A DNA stretch of 64,000 nt from Streptomyces sp. CB02923 (GCF_001905005.1 NZ_LWKZ01000012.1:175013-239012), one strand, 5' to 3'. Counted from the first letter of the stretch, positions 24,965-34,835 are shown. Notes: generated by a model from the sequence alone, not told the origin. Numbers and translations: made by a program.

Positions 24965-26119
24965 CTACACGCCCAGCTCGCGGGCGATCAGCAGCCGCTG
25001 CACCTCGCTCGTCCCCTCGCCGATCTCCAGGATCTTGGAGTCCCGCCACATGCGGGCGACCGGGTACTCGTTCATGAAGCCGTAGCCGCCGTGGATCTGG
25101 GTGGCCTCGCGGGCGTTGTCCACCGCGATCTCGGAGGAGTACAGCTTGGCGAGGGCCGCCTCCTTCTTGAAGGTCTCGCCGTGCACCAGGCGGGACGCGG
25201 CGTCGCGCCAGGCCAGCCGGGAGGTGTGGGCGCGCATCTCCATGTCGGCCAGCTTGAACTGGATCGCCTGGTTGTGGCCGATCGGCCGGCCGAACGCGTG
25301 CCGGTCCTTGGCGTACCGGACGGATTCGTCCACGCAGCCCTGCGCGAGGCCGGTGGCCAGCGCCGCGATGGCGATCCGGCCCTCGTCCAGGATGCGCAGG
25401 AACTGGGCGTAGCCGCGGCCTTCCGTGCCGACGAGGTTGCCCACCGGGACCCGTACGTCGGAGAAGGACAGCTCACGGGTGTCCGAGGCGTTCCAGCCGA
25501 CCTTCGAGTACGGGGCGGCGACGCTGAAGCCCGGGGTGCCGGACGGCACGATGATCGAGGAGATCAGCGGGCTGCCGTCGTCCTTGCGGCCGGTGACGGC
25601 GGTGACCGTGACCAGGCCGGTGATGTCGGTGCCGGAGTTGGTGATGAAGCACTTGCTGCCGTTGATCACCCAGTGGTCGCCGTCGCGGACCGCCGTGGTG
25701 CGGGTGGCGCCCGCGTCCGAGCCGCCGTCCGGTTCGGTCAGGCCGAAGGCGCCGAGCACCTCGCCCGCGCACATCCGGGGCAGCCACTCCCGCTTCTGCT
25801 CCTCGGTGCCGAAGTGGTAGATCGGCATGGCGCCGAGCGAGACGCCCGCCTCCAGGGTGATCGCCACGGACGAGTCGACGCGGGCCAGCTCCTCCAGGGC
25901 GACGCCGAGGGCGAGGTAGTCGCCGCCCATGCCGCCGTACTCCTCGGGGAAGGGCAGGCCGAACAGCCCCATCCGGCCCATCTCCCGCACGATCTCGTAC
26001 GGGAACTCGTGGTGCTCGTAGTACTCGCCGATCTTGGGGGCGACCACGTCGTGGGCGAACGCCTCGACCGTGCGCCGCAGTTCTTCGAGTTCAGGGGACA
26101 GGCGGTGGTCCAGGGACAT
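24965..26119 (-). CDS. acdH: Acyl-CoA dehydrogenase, branched/short-chain (AcdH-like)
   Basis: 384-residue FAD-dependent dehydrogenase that makes the alpha-beta double bond in acyl-CoA. Signatures are LTEPDGGSDAGATRTTA (FAD/substrate loop), DRHAFGRPIGHNQAIQ and QIHGGYGFMNEYPVARM. The catalytic base is E368 in IGEGTSEVQR, the medium/short-chain position. It is the last gene of a four-gene catabolic operon with HMG-CoA lyase and a biotin carboxylase pair, which fits the leucine (isovaleryl-CoA) pathway. S. coelicolor AcdH, in the equivalent location as I recall, acts on several branched acyl-CoAs. The gap to the lyase gene is 3 bases. Confidence 0.93.
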   Translation of the reverse strand: MSLDHRLSPELEELRRTVEAFAHDVVAPKIGEYYEHHEFPYEIVREMGRMGLFGLPFPEEYGGMGGDYLALGVALEELARVDSSVAITLEAGVSLGAMPIYHFGTEEQKREWLPRMCAGEVLGAFGLTEPDGGSDAGATRTTAVRDGDHWVINGSKCFITNSGTDITGLVTVTAVTGRKDDGSPLISSIIVPSGTPGFSVAAPYSKVGWNASDTRELSFSDVRVPVGNLVGTEGRGYAQFLRILDEGRIAIAALATGLAQGCVDESVRYAKDRHAFGRPIGHNQAIQFKLADMEMRAHTSRLAWRDAASRLVHGETFKKEAALAKLYSSEIAVDNAREATQIHGGYGFMNEYPVARMWRDSKILEIGEGTSEVQRLLIARELGV

Positions 26120-26122
26120 CGT

Positions 26123-27061
26123 TCACTCCTTGTGGGAGAAGGCACGGACGGTGCGCGACGGGCTCGGACGGCCCAGCTGTTCGGCCATCCACACGCTGGT
26201 GGCGGTGAGCCGACCCAGATCGACCCCGGTCTCGATACCGAGGCCGTGCAGCATCCACACCAGGTCTTCGGTGGCGAGGTTGCCGGTGGCGCTCTTGGCG
26301 TACGGGCAGCCGCCGAGGCCGCCCGCCGACGCGTCGACGGTGGTGACGCCGTGCTGGAGCGCGGCGAGGGTGTTGGCCAGTGCCTGGCCGTACGTGTCGT
26401 GGAAGTGCACGCCGAGGCGGTCGGTGGGGACGCCCGCCTCGTTCAGCGCGGCGAGCAGTGCCTGGACGTGGCCGGGGGTGGCCACGCCGATGGTGTCGCC
26501 CAGGCTCAGCTCGTCGCAGCCCATGTCGGACAGGGCGCGGCAGACCCGGACGACCTGCGCGATCGGCACCGGGCCCTCCCAGGGGTCGCCGAAGCACATG
26601 GAGAGATAGCCGCGGACGTGCGCCTTCTCCTCCTTCGCGCGGGCGACCACCGGAGTGAACATGGCCAGCGATTCCTCGACCGTACGGTTCAGGTTGGCCT
26701 TGGCGAACGACTCCGTGGCGCTGCCGAACACCGCGATGCGGCGGGCGCCGAGGGCCAGCGCGCGGTCCAGGCCGCGGTCGTTGGGCACCAGCACGGGCAG
26801 CCGCGCGTCGACGCCCGCCAGCATCGGGTAGAGCCGCTCCGCGTCGGCGAGCTGCGGCACCCACTTGGGGTGTACGAAGCTGGTCGCCTCCACGGTCGTC
26901 AGCCCGGCGTCCACGAGGCGGCGGACGAACTCGGCCTTCACCTCGGTGGGGACGACGGCGGACTCGTTCTGCAGGCCGTCGCGGGCGCCGACCTCGTGGA
27001 TACGGACCCGGGCCGGCAGGGCGGGGGCCGGGACGGGCATGGGGAGTCCGGGAGCGGTCAT
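26123..27061 (-). CDS. Hydroxymethylglutaryl-CoA lyase
   Basis: 312-residue DRE-TIM metallolyase, cleaving HMG-CoA to acetoacetate and acetyl-CoA. It has the DRE-like opening ([13 protein letters not shown]), the [12 protein letters not shown] segment, metal ligands in [14 protein letters not shown] and the active-site Cys loop [17 protein letters not shown] 27061 overlaps the stop of the biotin carboxylase gene by four bases (ATGA), a sign of coupled translation. It acts in the last step of leucine degradation, consistent with its operon partners. Confidence 0.95.
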   Translation of the reverse strand: MTAPGLPMPVPAPALPARVRIHEVGARDGLQNESAVVPTEVKAEFVRRLVDAGLTTVEATSFVHPKWVPQLADAERLYPMLAGVDARLPVLVPNDRGLDRALALGARRIAVFGSATESFAKANLNRTVEESLAMFTPVVARAKEEKAHVRGYLSMCFGDPWEGPVPIAQVVRVCRALSDMGCDELSLGDTIGVATPGHVQALLAALNEAGVPTDRLGVHFHDTYGQALANTLAALQHGVTTVDASAGGLGGCPYAKSATGNLATEDLVWMLHGLGIETGVDLGRLTATSVWMAEQLGRPSPSRTVRAFSHKE

Positions 27062-29052
27062 GCCGTTGCCTCCTCGGTTGGTCCGGACGGCTGCGGGCCC
27101 GGAGCCGTCTCGTGCGGGTCGACGACGGCGAGCACCTGGTCCATGGCGACGGTGCTGCCGGGGGAGACGCCCAGCTCGCTGACCGTGCCCGCGTGCGGCG
27201 CGGAGATGACGTGTTCCATCTTCATTGCCTCGACGACCAGCAGCCCCTGGCCCGCCGCCACTTCGTCGCCGACGGCCACCTTCACGACGGTGACCGTGCC
27301 GGGCATCGGCGCCGTCAGCGCGTCCATGCCGTGTGCTCCGGCGGCGCCGCGCAGTGTCTCCGCCACCGGGTCGTGGTCCGCGACGTGCCAGGTGTCGCCG
27401 TCCCGGCCGAGCCAGTCGCCCGCCCGGTGGAAGGTGTGCACGACACCGTCGACGGTGACGCGGACCCGGCCCGCGGTGACGTGGCCGGTGCCCGTGGCGG
27501 CCACCGGGTCGTGGCCCGGGACCTTGACCTGATGGGCGACGGGCGCCGTGCGGCCGCCGATCCGCCAGCCGTCCGGTACGGAGAACGGGTCCACCCAGCC
27601 GCCGTCCGGCACCGGTTCGAGCGCCGCGTTCCGTACGGCCGCGGCGGCCGCGTACACCTCCGCGGGAACGTCGGCAGGCACCAGCGCGTCCATCTCGCGC
27701 TCGACCAGCCCGGTGTCCAGCTCGCCCGCCTCGACGGCCGGGAGGGCCAGCAGGCGGCGCAGGAAGCCGGTGTTGGTGGGGACGCCGAGCACGACCGTTT
27801 CGGCGAGCGCGGCGCGCAGCTTGCGCAGCGCGGTCGCGCGGTCCGGGCCGTACGCGATGACCTTCGAGAGCATCGGGTCGTACAGGCTGCCGACCTCGGT
27901 GCCCTCGGCCAGGCCGGAGTCCGTGCGCACCCCGTCGCCCTGCGGCTCGGCGAGCGCCAGGACCGTACCGCCGGACGGCAGGAAGCCCCGCGCGCCCTCC
28001 TTCACCGACACCGTCTCGGCGCAGATCCGGGCCTCGACGGCGTGCCCGGTCAGGCGGACGCCGTCCTGCCCGAACGCCAGCGGCTCCCCGGCCGCGATCC
28101 GCAGCTGCCACTCGACCAGGTCCAGGCCGGTGACGAACTCGGTGACCGGGTGCTCGACCTGGAGGCGGGTGTTCATCTCCATGAAGAAGTACGACGCGGG
28201 GTCGTCGCCCGGCACGATGAACTCGACCGTGCCCGCGCCCCGGTAGCCGCACGAACGGGCGGCCTGGACGGCGGCCTCGCCCATCGCGGCCCGCGTCGCC
28301 TCGTCCAGCAGGACGGACGGCGCCTCCTCGATCACCTTCTGGTGGCGGCGCTGGAGCGAGCACTCGCGCTCGCCGAGGTGGACGACGTTGCCGTGGCCGT
28401 CGGCCAGCACCTGGATCTCGATGTGCCGCGGGCGGTCCACCCAGCGCTCCACGAGCAGCGTGTCGTCGCCGAAGGAACCGCGCGCCTCGCGCCGGGCGGC
28501 GGCGATCTCGTCGGCGAGCAGCGCCTCGTCCCGCACCAGCCGCATCCCCTTGCCGCCGCCGCCCGCGGACGGCTTCAGCAGCACCGGCATCCCGATCTCA
28601 CGCGAGGCGTCGGCCAGCTGGGCGTCGGTCAGGCCGCTGCCCGAGGAGCCGGGGACGACCGGCACTCCGGCCGCCCGCACCGTCTCCTTCGCACGGATCT
28701 TGTCGCCCATCAGCTCGATGGCCTGGGCGGTCGGTCCGATGAAGGCCAGCCCGGCGTCGGCGCAGGCCGCCGCGAACGCGGTGTTCTCGGCGAGGAAGCC
28801 GTAGCCCGGGTGCACGGCCTGCGCGCCGCTGCGCCGTGCGGCCTCGATCAGGCGGCCCGCGTGCAGATAGCTCTCGGTGGCCGGCGGCGGGCCGATCCGT
28901 ACCGCCGTGTCGGCCTCGCGGACATGCCGGGCGTCGGCGTCCGCGTCGCTGAAGACGGCGACCGAGCGGACGCCGAGCGCGCGCAGCGTCCGGATGACGC
29001 GGACCGCGATCTCGCCGCGGTTGGCGACCAGGACGGTGTCGAACATGCTCAT
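27058..29052 (-). CDS. Biotin-dependent acyl-CoA carboxylase alpha subunit (biotin carboxylase + BCCP)
   Basis: 664-residue alpha subunit, most likely of methylcrotonyl-CoA carboxylase. The biotin carboxylase part (1-450) shows [20 protein letters not shown], the ATP-grasp loop [34 protein letters not shown] core and [14 protein letters not shown]. The C-terminal biotinyl domain has EAMKMEH with biotinylated K611. The start is ATG 29052 or 29046, after GAAGGAA. Between carboxyltransferase and HMG-CoA lyase genes, the natural substrate is 3-methylcrotonyl-CoA; acetyl-/propionyl-CoA use cannot be excluded. Gap to the upstream subunit is 25 bases. Confidence 0.93.
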   Translation of the reverse strand: MSMFDTVLVANRGEIAVRVIRTLRALGVRSVAVFSDADADARHVREADTAVRIGPPPATESYLHAGRLIEAARRSGAQAVHPGYGFLAENTAFAAACADAGLAFIGPTAQAIELMGDKIRAKETVRAAGVPVVPGSSGSGLTDAQLADASREIGMPVLLKPSAGGGGKGMRLVRDEALLADEIAAARREARGSFGDDTLLVERWVDRPRHIEIQVLADGHGNVVHLGERECSLQRRHQKVIEEAPSVLLDEATRAAMGEAAVQAARSCGYRGAGTVEFIVPGDDPASYFFMEMNTRLQVEHPVTEFVTGLDLVEWQLRIAAGEPLAFGQDGVRLTGHAVEARICAETVSVKEGARGFLPSGGTVLALAEPQGDGVRTDSGLAEGTEVGSLYDPMLSKVIAYGPDRATALRKLRAALAETVVLGVPTNTGFLRRLLALPAVEAGELDTGLVEREMDALVPADVPAEVYAAAAAVRNAALEPVPDGGWVDPFSVPDGWRIGGRTAPVAHQVKVPGHDPVAATGTGHVTAGRVRVTVDGVVHTFHRAGDWLGRDGDTWHVADHDPVAETLRGAAGAHGMDALTAPMPGTVTVVKVAVGDEVAAGQGLLVVEAMKMEHVISAPHAGTVSELGVSPGSTVAMDQVLAVVDPHETAPGPQPSGPTEEATA

Positions 29053-29077
29053 CTGTTCCTTCACTCCCCGCACTCCC

Positions 29078-30709
29078 TCACATCCGGAAGACGCCGTAGC
29101 CCGGCTCGCCCAGCGGCGCGTTGCCGCACGCCGTCAGGGCCAGTCCGAGCACCCGGCGGGTGTCCAGCGGGTCGATGACCCCGTCGTCCCACAGGCGCGC
29201 GGTCGCGTAGTAGGCGTTGCCCTGCGTCTCGTACTGCTCGCGGACCGGGGCCTTGAAGGCGGCCTCCTCCTCGGCGCTCCACTCCTCGCCGCGGCCCTCC
29301 AGCTGGTCGCGCTTGACCGTCGCGAGGACGGACGCGGCCTGCTCGCCGCCCATCACCGAGATCTTCGCGTTCGGCCACATCCACAGGAAGCGCGGCGAGT
29401 AGGCCCGGCCGCACATCGAGTAGTTGCCCGCGCCGTACGAGCCGCCGATGACGACGGTCAGCTTGGGCACGCGGGTGCACGCCACCGCCGTGACCATCTT
29501 CGCGCCGTGCTTGGCGATGCCGCCCGCCTCGTAGTCGCGGCCGACCATGAAGCCGGAGATGTTCTGCAGGAAGACCAGCGGGATGCCGCGCTGGTCGCAC
29601 AGCTCGATGAAGTGGGCGCCCTTCTGGGCGGACTCGGAGAACAGGATGCCGTTGTTGGCGACGATGCCGACCGGATGGCCGTGGATGTGCGCGAAGCCCG
29701 TCACCAGCGTCGTGCCGTACTCGGACTTGAACTCGGCGAAGCGGGAGCCGTCCACGACGCGCGCGATGACTTCCCGTACGTCATAGGGCGTACGGGAGTC
29801 GGCGGGCACCGCGCCGTACAGCCCGGCCGGGTCGGCCTTGGGCTCCTCGGCGGTCCGCACCGTCCACGGCAGCGGACCGCGGCCGCCGAGCGTGGAGACG
29901 ATGGTGCGCACGATGCGCAGCGCGTGCGCGTCGTCCTCGGCGAGGTGGTCGGTGACGCCGGACGTACGGGAGTGCACCTCGCCGCCGCCCAGCTCCTCGG
30001 CCGTGACGACCTCGCCGGTCGCGGCCTTCACCAGCGGCGGCCCGCCCAGGAAGATCGTGCCCTGGTTGCGCACGATCACGGCCTCGTCGCTCATCGCCGG
30101 TACGTACGCGCCGCCCGCCGTGCAGGAGCCGAGGACCGCCGCGATCTGCGGGATGCCCGCGCCGGACATCCGGGCCTGGTTGTAGAAGATCCGCCCGAAG
30201 TGCTCGCGGTCGGGGAAGACCTCGTCCTGCATCGGCAGGAAGGCGCCGCCCGAGTCGACCAGGTACAGGCACGGCAGGCGGTTCTCCAGGGCCACCTCCT
30301 GGGCGCGCAGGTGCTTCTTGACGGTCATCGGGTAGTACGTGCCGCCCTTGACCGTCGCGTCGTTGGCGACGATCACCGTCTCGCGGCCGGAGACCCGCCC
30401 GACGCCCGCGATCACGCCCGCGGCCGGTGCGGCACCGCCGTACATCCCCTCCGCCGCCAGCGGCGCCAGCTCCAGGAAGGGCGAGCCGGGGTCCAGCAGC
30501 GCGTCCACCCGGTCGCGGGGCAGCAGCTTGCCGCGCGCCGTGTGCCGGGCCCTGGCCTTCTCGCCGCCGCCCAGGCGGGCCGCGGCCAGGCGGGCGCGCA
30601 GGTCCTCGGCCAGCTCCTGGTGGGCGGCCTCGTTGGCGCGCCAGGTGTCCGAGGCCGGATCGGCCGCGCTGTCGAGCACCGGTGCCTGTTCCGCCGGGTC
30701 CATCCGCAT
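29078..30709 (-). CDS. Acyl-CoA carboxylase carboxyltransferase (beta) subunit, methylcrotonyl type
   Basis: 543-residue carboxyltransferase that moves CO2 from biotin to the acyl-CoA. The N-terminal crotonase half has [21 protein letters not shown] and the oxyanion-forming [18 protein letters not shown]. The C-terminal half has [18 protein letters not shown] and [20 protein letters not shown], typical of methylcrotonyl-CoA carboxylase beta. ATG 30709 is chosen because AAGGAGG lies 11 bases upstream; an ATG at 30736 would add nine residues. It is the first gene of the operon, and its promoter region carries two TetR-type operators. Confidence 0.93.
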   Translation of the reverse strand: MRMDPAEQAPVLDSAADPASDTWRANEAAHQELAEDLRARLAAARLGGGEKARARHTARGKLLPRDRVDALLDPGSPFLELAPLAAEGMYGGAAPAAGVIAGVGRVSGRETVIVANDATVKGGTYYPMTVKKHLRAQEVALENRLPCLYLVDSGGAFLPMQDEVFPDREHFGRIFYNQARMSGAGIPQIAAVLGSCTAGGAYVPAMSDEAVIVRNQGTIFLGGPPLVKAATGEVVTAEELGGGEVHSRTSGVTDHLAEDDAHALRIVRTIVSTLGGRGPLPWTVRTAEEPKADPAGLYGAVPADSRTPYDVREVIARVVDGSRFAEFKSEYGTTLVTGFAHIHGHPVGIVANNGILFSESAQKGAHFIELCDQRGIPLVFLQNISGFMVGRDYEAGGIAKHGAKMVTAVACTRVPKLTVVIGGSYGAGNYSMCGRAYSPRFLWMWPNAKISVMGGEQAASVLATVKRDQLEGRGEEWSAEEEAAFKAPVREQYETQGNAYYATARLWDDGVIDPLDTRRVLGLALTACGNAPLGEPGYGVFRM

Positions 30710-30786
30710 CCGTGCCCCCGCCTCCTTCGGCTCCATCACCACGGCTTGCTCGTACGGCTGCCGCGGGCGCCGGGGATCGCCCGGCG

Positions 30787-30802
30787 GTTAATAGGCGTTA
30801 AC
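30787..30802. promoter_or_regulatory. TetR (AccR-type) operator 1
   Basis: GTTAATAGGCGTTAAC, an exact match to GTTAA-N6-TTAAC, the motif I recall for AccR of S. avermitilis, a TetR repressor of short-chain acyl-CoA genes. It lies between the carboxylase operon and the divergent TetR gene. Confidence 0.8.
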
Positions 30803-30816
30803 TTCATTTCCCTCAG

Positions 30817-30832
30817 GTTAACGACCACTAAC
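30817..30832. promoter_or_regulatory. TetR (AccR-type) operator 2
   Basis: GTTAACGACCACTAAC, one mismatch from GTTAA-N6-TTAAC. Its centre is exactly 30 bases from operator 1, on the same DNA face, and it ends 23 bases before the TetR start codon, so it probably also gives autorepression. Confidence 0.75.
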
Positions 30833-30854
30833 CCCCCTGTCTACAATTAGTTGT

Positions 30855-31484
30855 ATGAGCAGCACACACGTCCCGGCAGCCACCAGCCGACGCGAGCAGA
30901 TCCTCAAGGAGGCGGCCCGGCTCTTCGCCGAGCGCGGGTTCCACGGCGTCGGTGTGGACGAGATCGGTGCCGCCGTCGGCATCTCCGGGCCCGGCCTCTA
31001 CCGGCATTTCGCGGGCAAGGACGCGATGCTCGCCGAGCTGCTCGTCGGCATCAGCGAACGGCTGCTGGAAGGCGGCCGCATCCGCGCCGCGTCCGGCGGC
31101 GACAGCCCCGCCGCGGTGCTGGACGCCCTGATCGAGGGGCATATCGACTTCGCGCTCGACGACCGGCCGCTGATCACCGTCCACGACCGTGAACTGGACC
31201 GGCTGCGCGAGGCCGACCGCAAGCGGGTGCGCCGCCTCCAGCGCGAATACGTGGAGCTGTGGGTGCAGGTGGTGCGCGAGGTGTATCCGGCGTACGCGGA
31301 GGCGGACGCGCGCGCCGGCGTGCACGCCGTCTTCGGTCTGCTCAACTCGACCCCGCACCTCAGTCGCCCCGGCGCGCTCCCGGGGCGTACGGAGATGTCG
31401 GCGCTGCTGCACCGGCTGGCGCGGGGGGCGTTCGCCGCGGTGGGGGCGGACGGTGCGGTGAGCGGTGCGGCGAGCGGGGCGTGA
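30855..31484 (+). CDS. accR: TetR-family repressor of acyl-CoA metabolism (AccR-like)
   Basis: 209-residue TetR regulator. The helix-turn-helix is at residues about 14-58 (EQILKEAARLFAERGFHGV...VGISGPGLYRHFAGKDAML). The C-terminal ligand domain is about 70-190, with charged helix DRELDRLREADRKRVRRLQR and a low-complexity Ala/Gly end. ATG 30855 has no recognisable ribosome site, so the message may be leaderless or weakly translated. It is divergent from the methylcrotonyl-type carboxylase operon, with two GTTAA-N6-TTAAC boxes between them, so it most likely represses both. The acyl-CoA-responsive role is inference from boxes and neighbours. Confidence 0.87.
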   Translation: MSSTHVPAATSRREQILKEAARLFAERGFHGVGVDEIGAAVGISGPGLYRHFAGKDAMLAELLVGISERLLEGGRIRAASGGDSPAAVLDALIEGHIDFALDDRPLITVHDRELDRLREADRKRVRRLQREYVELWVQVVREVYPAYAEADARAGVHAVFGLLNSTPHLSRPGALPGRTEMSALLHRLARGAFAAVGADGAVSGAASGA

Positions 31485-31544
31485 GCCCCCTCCGGCCCCA
31501 CGGACGCCTCTGGACAGCGTCACTGACCGGCGGGTAGCTTTCGG

Positions 31545-31560
31545 CTGAGCAAGCGCTTAG
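31545..31560. promoter_or_regulatory. Possible TetR-type operator upstream of second acyl-CoA dehydrogenase
   Basis: CTGAGCAAGCGCTTAG: a near-palindrome with an AAGCGCTT core, 47-62 bases before the dehydrogenase start. It resembles operators often seen at acyl-CoA dehydrogenase promoters and differs from the GTTAA boxes, so another regulator would be involved. Confidence 0.45.
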
Positions 31561-31606
31561 TCGAGGGGCCGGCCCAGGCCGGCCGGCGGACCTGAGGAGG
31601 CGGCGG

Positions 31607-32764
31607 ATGCGTCGTACGGTGTTCAACGAGGATCACGAGGCGTTCCGGGAGACCATCCGCGACTTCATCGCCGCCGAGGTCGTCCCCGTCTACGACGAGT
31701 GGATGCAGGCCGGACAGGCCCCCCGCGACTTCTACAAGAAGCTCGGCGAACTGGGCGTCTTCGGCATCGAGGTCCCGGAGGAGTACGGCGGCGCGGGCGA
31801 GACCAGCTTCAAGTTCAACGCCGTCATCACCGAGGAGTGCGCACGGGCCGGCGTCAGCTTCGGCGGCTCCGGCGTACACACCGGGCTCTGCCTCCCGTAC
31901 TTCCTCAAGTACGCCACCGAGGAGCAGAAGCGGCGCTGGCTGCCGCCCTTCGTCTCCGGCGACATGATGACCGCCATCGCCATGACCGAACCCGGCACCG
32001 GCTCCGACCTGGCCGGCATGAAGACCACCGCGAAGCTCTCCGCGGACGGCACCCACTACGTCCTCAACGGCGCCAAGACCTTCATCACCGGCGGCGTCCT
32101 CGCCGACCGCGTCATCGTCTGCGCCCGCACGGCTCCTCCCACCCCCGACGATCGCCGCGGCGGCATCACCCTCCTGGTCGTCGACACCGCCTCCGAGGGC
32201 TACGCGGTCGGCCGCAAGCTGGAGAAGCTCGGCCTCAAGAGCTCCGACACCGCCGAACTCTCCTTCAGCGACGTCGAGGTGCCGGTCGAGGACCGGCTCG
32301 GCGAAGAGGGCAAGGCGTTCTCCTACCTCGGCCAGAACCTCCCGCAGGAACGTCTCGGCATCGCCGTCAGCGCCTACGCCCAGGCCGCCGCCGCGGTCCG
32401 CTTCGCCCAGGCGTACGTCCAGGACCGCGAGGTCTTCGGCAAGACCGTCGCCTCCTTCCAGAACACCAAGTTCGTCCTCGCCGACTGCAAGGTCGAGGTG
32501 GACGCCATGCAGGCCGTCACCGACCGCGCCCTCGACGCCCACGACGCCGGTGAACTGACCGCCGCCGACGCCGCCTCCGCCAAACTCTTCACCACCGAGC
32601 GCGCCGCCGTCGTCATCGACAAGTGCCTCCAGCTGCACGGCGGCTACGGCTACATGCAGGAGTACCCGATCTCCCGCCTGTACGCCGACACCCGCGTCAC
32701 CCGCATCTACGGCGGCACCAGCGAGGTCATGCGCTCCATCGTCGCCAAGTCCATGGGGCTGTGA
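31607..32764 (+). CDS. Acyl-CoA dehydrogenase, long-chain/isovaleryl-type active site
   Basis: 385-residue FAD-dependent acyl-CoA dehydrogenase. It carries MTEPGTGSDLAGMKTTA, DREVFGKTVASFQNTKF and QLHGGYGYMQEYPISRL. The usual late glutamate is Gly here (IYGGTSEVMR); instead E248 in LPQERLGIA occupies the position used as base by long-chain and isovaleryl-CoA dehydrogenases. So its chain preference probably differs from that of the acdH enzyme at 25 kb. ATG 31607 follows GAGGAGG. A thioesterase gene follows after 49 bases, suggesting an acyl-CoA-handling pair. Confidence 0.93.
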   Translation: MRRTVFNEDHEAFRETIRDFIAAEVVPVYDEWMQAGQAPRDFYKKLGELGVFGIEVPEEYGGAGETSFKFNAVITEECARAGVSFGGSGVHTGLCLPYFLKYATEEQKRRWLPPFVSGDMMTAIAMTEPGTGSDLAGMKTTAKLSADGTHYVLNGAKTFITGGVLADRVIVCARTAPPTPDDRRGGITLLVVDTASEGYAVGRKLEKLGLKSSDTAELSFSDVEVPVEDRLGEEGKAFSYLGQNLPQERLGIAVSAYAQAAAAVRFAQAYVQDREVFGKTVASFQNTKFVLADCKVEVDAMQAVTDRALDAHDAGELTAADAASAKLFTTERAAVVIDKCLQLHGGYGYMQEYPISRLYADTRVTRIYGGTSEVMRSIVAKSMGL

Positions 32765-32813
32765 GGCCCGGCAGCCGGCCTCCGCGCCCTGCCCGAGTGA
32801 AAGCCGTACGCGC

Positions 32814-33698
32814 GTGAACGACGCCCTCACCGCCCTGCTCGAACAGCTCGACCTGGAGCGCATCGAGCAGGACATCTTCCGCGGCACCAGCCGCGCCTCC
32901 GTCGTGCCCCGGGTCTTCGGCGGCCAGGTCGCCGCCCAGGCCCTGGTCGCCGCCGGGCGCACCGTTCCCGAAGACCGCCCGCCGCACTCCCTGCACGCGT
33001 ACTTCCTGCGCCCCGGCGACCCCGGCGCACCCATCGTCTACACCGTCGACCGCATCCGCGACGGCCGGTCCTTCACCACCCGCCGCGTCGTCGCCGTCCA
33101 GCACGGCCAGCCGATCTTCCACCTCTCCGCCTCCTTCCAGGTGTACGAGGAGGGCATGGAACACCAGGAACCGATGCCGCACGCACCGGACCCGCTGACC
33201 CTGCCGACCGCCGCCGAAATGCTGCCCCGCTACGCCGACCGCTTCCGCGAACCGGGAGTGACACAGCGGCTGCTGGAGGCGCGGGCCGCCGTCGACCTGC
33301 GCTACGTGGACGCGCCGCCGTTCGGCACCGCCGGTGAGCCGCGCGAGCCGCGCTCCCAGGTCTGGTTCCGTACGCACGGCAAGCTGGATGGTGACATCGA
33401 CCAGCCGCTGCTGCACATCTGCCTGGTCACCTACGTCTCCGACATGACCCTGCTGGACTCGGTGCTGCTCGCCCACGGGCGCGGCGGCTGGGCCGTCGGC
33501 GACGTGGTCGGCGCGAGCCTGGACCACGCCATGTGGTTCCACCGGCCGCTGCGCGCCGACGACTGGCTGCTGTACGACCAGGAGTCACCCACCGCGCAGG
33601 GCGGGCGGGGGCTGGGCAAGGGCCGGATCTTCACGGCGGACGGGCAGCTGGCGGTGTCGGTGATCCAGGAGGGGGTCATCCGGGTGCCGCGGGACTGA
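32814..33698 (+). CDS. tesB: Acyl-CoA thioesterase II (TesB-like)
   Basis: 294-residue double hot-dog thioesterase hydrolysing acyl-CoA to free acid. The first hot-dog shows VFGGQVAAQALVAAGRTVP and the ladle strand SLHAYFLRPGDPGAPI; the second contains LDHAMWFHRPLRADDWLLYD, with the Asp of the catalytic triad in the GASLDHA segment. Length equals that of bacterial TesB (about 286). GTG 32814 lies close behind the dehydrogenase gene, so probably the same transcript. Confidence 0.93.
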   Translation: MNDALTALLEQLDLERIEQDIFRGTSRASVVPRVFGGQVAAQALVAAGRTVPEDRPPHSLHAYFLRPGDPGAPIVYTVDRIRDGRSFTTRRVVAVQHGQPIFHLSASFQVYEEGMEHQEPMPHAPDPLTLPTAAEMLPRYADRFREPGVTQRLLEARAAVDLRYVDAPPFGTAGEPREPRSQVWFRTHGKLDGDIDQPLLHICLVTYVSDMTLLDSVLLAHGRGGWAVGDVVGASLDHAMWFHRPLRADDWLLYDQESPTAQGGRGLGKGRIFTADGQLAVSVIQEGVIRVPRD

Positions 33699-33746
33699 GG
33701 CGCTGTTCCGGCGTTTCCGCCCGTCCGGTGCGCATACTGGATCTTC

Positions 33747-34835
33747 ATGGACGCCTCCAGCAGCTCGGTCCCCGGCAGCTCCGTTCCCGGCGGCTCCCTT
33801 CCCGGCGGCTCCGTCCCCAGCGGCTCCGTCCCCCCGGCCGGCTCGGACGAGAGCACCGGCACCGTCCTCGTGGCCGCCGCCGCGAATCTCGGCATCGCCG
33901 TGGCGAAGGCCGTGGGCGGTGCCGTCAGCGGCTCCAGCGCGATGCTCTCCGAGGCGGCCCACTCCACCGCCGACACCGTCACCGAACTCCTCCTGCTGAC
34001 CGCCCTCAAGCGCAGCGAAAAACCGGCCGACGAGGACCACCCGCTCGGCCACGGCGGCGAGCGCTACGTATGGGCGCTGCTCGCCTCCGTCGCCACCTTC
34101 GTCGGCGGCGCGGTCTTCGCGATCCACGACGGCATCCACACCCTCACCCACGGCGAGGACCCCGGCGACCCGCTCCTCTCGTATGTCATCCTCGCGTTCG
34201 CCTTCCTCCTGGAGGGCACCTCGCTCCTCAAAGGCGTACGCCAGGCGCGCGGCGAGGCGGCCCGCTTCGGCGTCTCCCTGCACCGCTACATGGCGCACAC
34301 ACCGGACACCGCCGTGAAGGCCGTCGTCATGGAGGACTCCGCCGCACTGGCGGGACTGCTGCTGGCCGCGGGCGGACTGCTCGGCGGCCAGCTCACCGGC
34401 TTCGGCGTCTGGGACGGCACCGCGTCGATCTGCATCGGACTGCTGCTGGTGTACGTGGCCTGGGTGCTCGGCCGCAGCAACGCGCGGCTCCTGATCGGCC
34501 GCCCGCTGCCCGCACCGATGCGGGCCGCCGTACGGGCGGAACTGTGCGCGGTCCCGCACGTCGTTGACGTACTGGAACTGGTCACGCTCGTCCAGGGACC
34601 GCGGGAGGTCCTGGTGGCCGCGAAGGTCGACTTCCGGGACGTGGCCACGGCCGAGGAGATCGAATGGGCCTGCGAGGACGCCGAACAGCGCCTGCGGGGC
34701 CGCTTCCCGGCGATCCGCCGGGTGTTCCTGGACCCGACGCCGGGGGCTTACCAGAAGCGGCCGGGGGCGGGGGAGGGGGCGGAGCCGGAGCCGGAGCCGG
34801 GGGTGGGGCCGGGGGCGGGTGGTGCGGAAGGCTGA
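33747..34835 (+). CDS. Cation diffusion facilitator family transporter
   Basis: 362-residue metal/proton antiporter. Residues 1-35 are a Ser/Pro/Gly repeat (GSSVPGGSLPGGSVPSGS) encoded by 18-bp repeats; this is atypical for the family. Six membrane helices follow. The metal-binding motif in helix II reads SEAAHSTADTVTE (H-x3-D), the helix V counterpart falls in VVMEDSAALAGL (E-D in place of H-x3-D), and the cytoplasmic ferredoxin-like domain starts near MRAAVRAELC. The mixed HD/ED sites fit Mn/Fe- or uncharacterised-metal CDF subgroups better than classical Zn ones; that is inference. The C-terminal 25 residues are Glu/Pro/Gly repeats. Confidence 0.87.
   Translation: MDASSSSVPGSSVPGGSLPGGSVPSGSVPPAGSDESTGTVLVAAAANLGIAVAKAVGGAVSGSSAMLSEAAHSTADTVTELLLLTALKRSEKPADEDHPLGHGGERYVWALLASVATFVGGAVFAIHDGIHTLTHGEDPGDPLLSYVILAFAFLLEGTSLLKGVRQARGEAARFGVSLHRYMAHTPDTAVKAVVMEDSAALAGLLLAAGGLLGGQLTGFGVWDGTASICIGLLLVYVAWVLGRSNARLLIGRPLPAPMRAAVRAELCAVPHVVDVLELVTLVQGPREVLVAAKVDFRDVATAEEIEWACEDAEQRLRGRFPAIRRVFLDPTPGAYQKRPGAGEGAEPEPEPGVGPGAGGAEG

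Noticed and set aside
26123..28363. A 746-residue fusion of HMG-CoA lyase with an upstream domain
   Set aside because: The extended frame upstream of 27,061 is the out-of-frame shadow of the biotin carboxylase gene. The lyase starts at the ATGA overlap.
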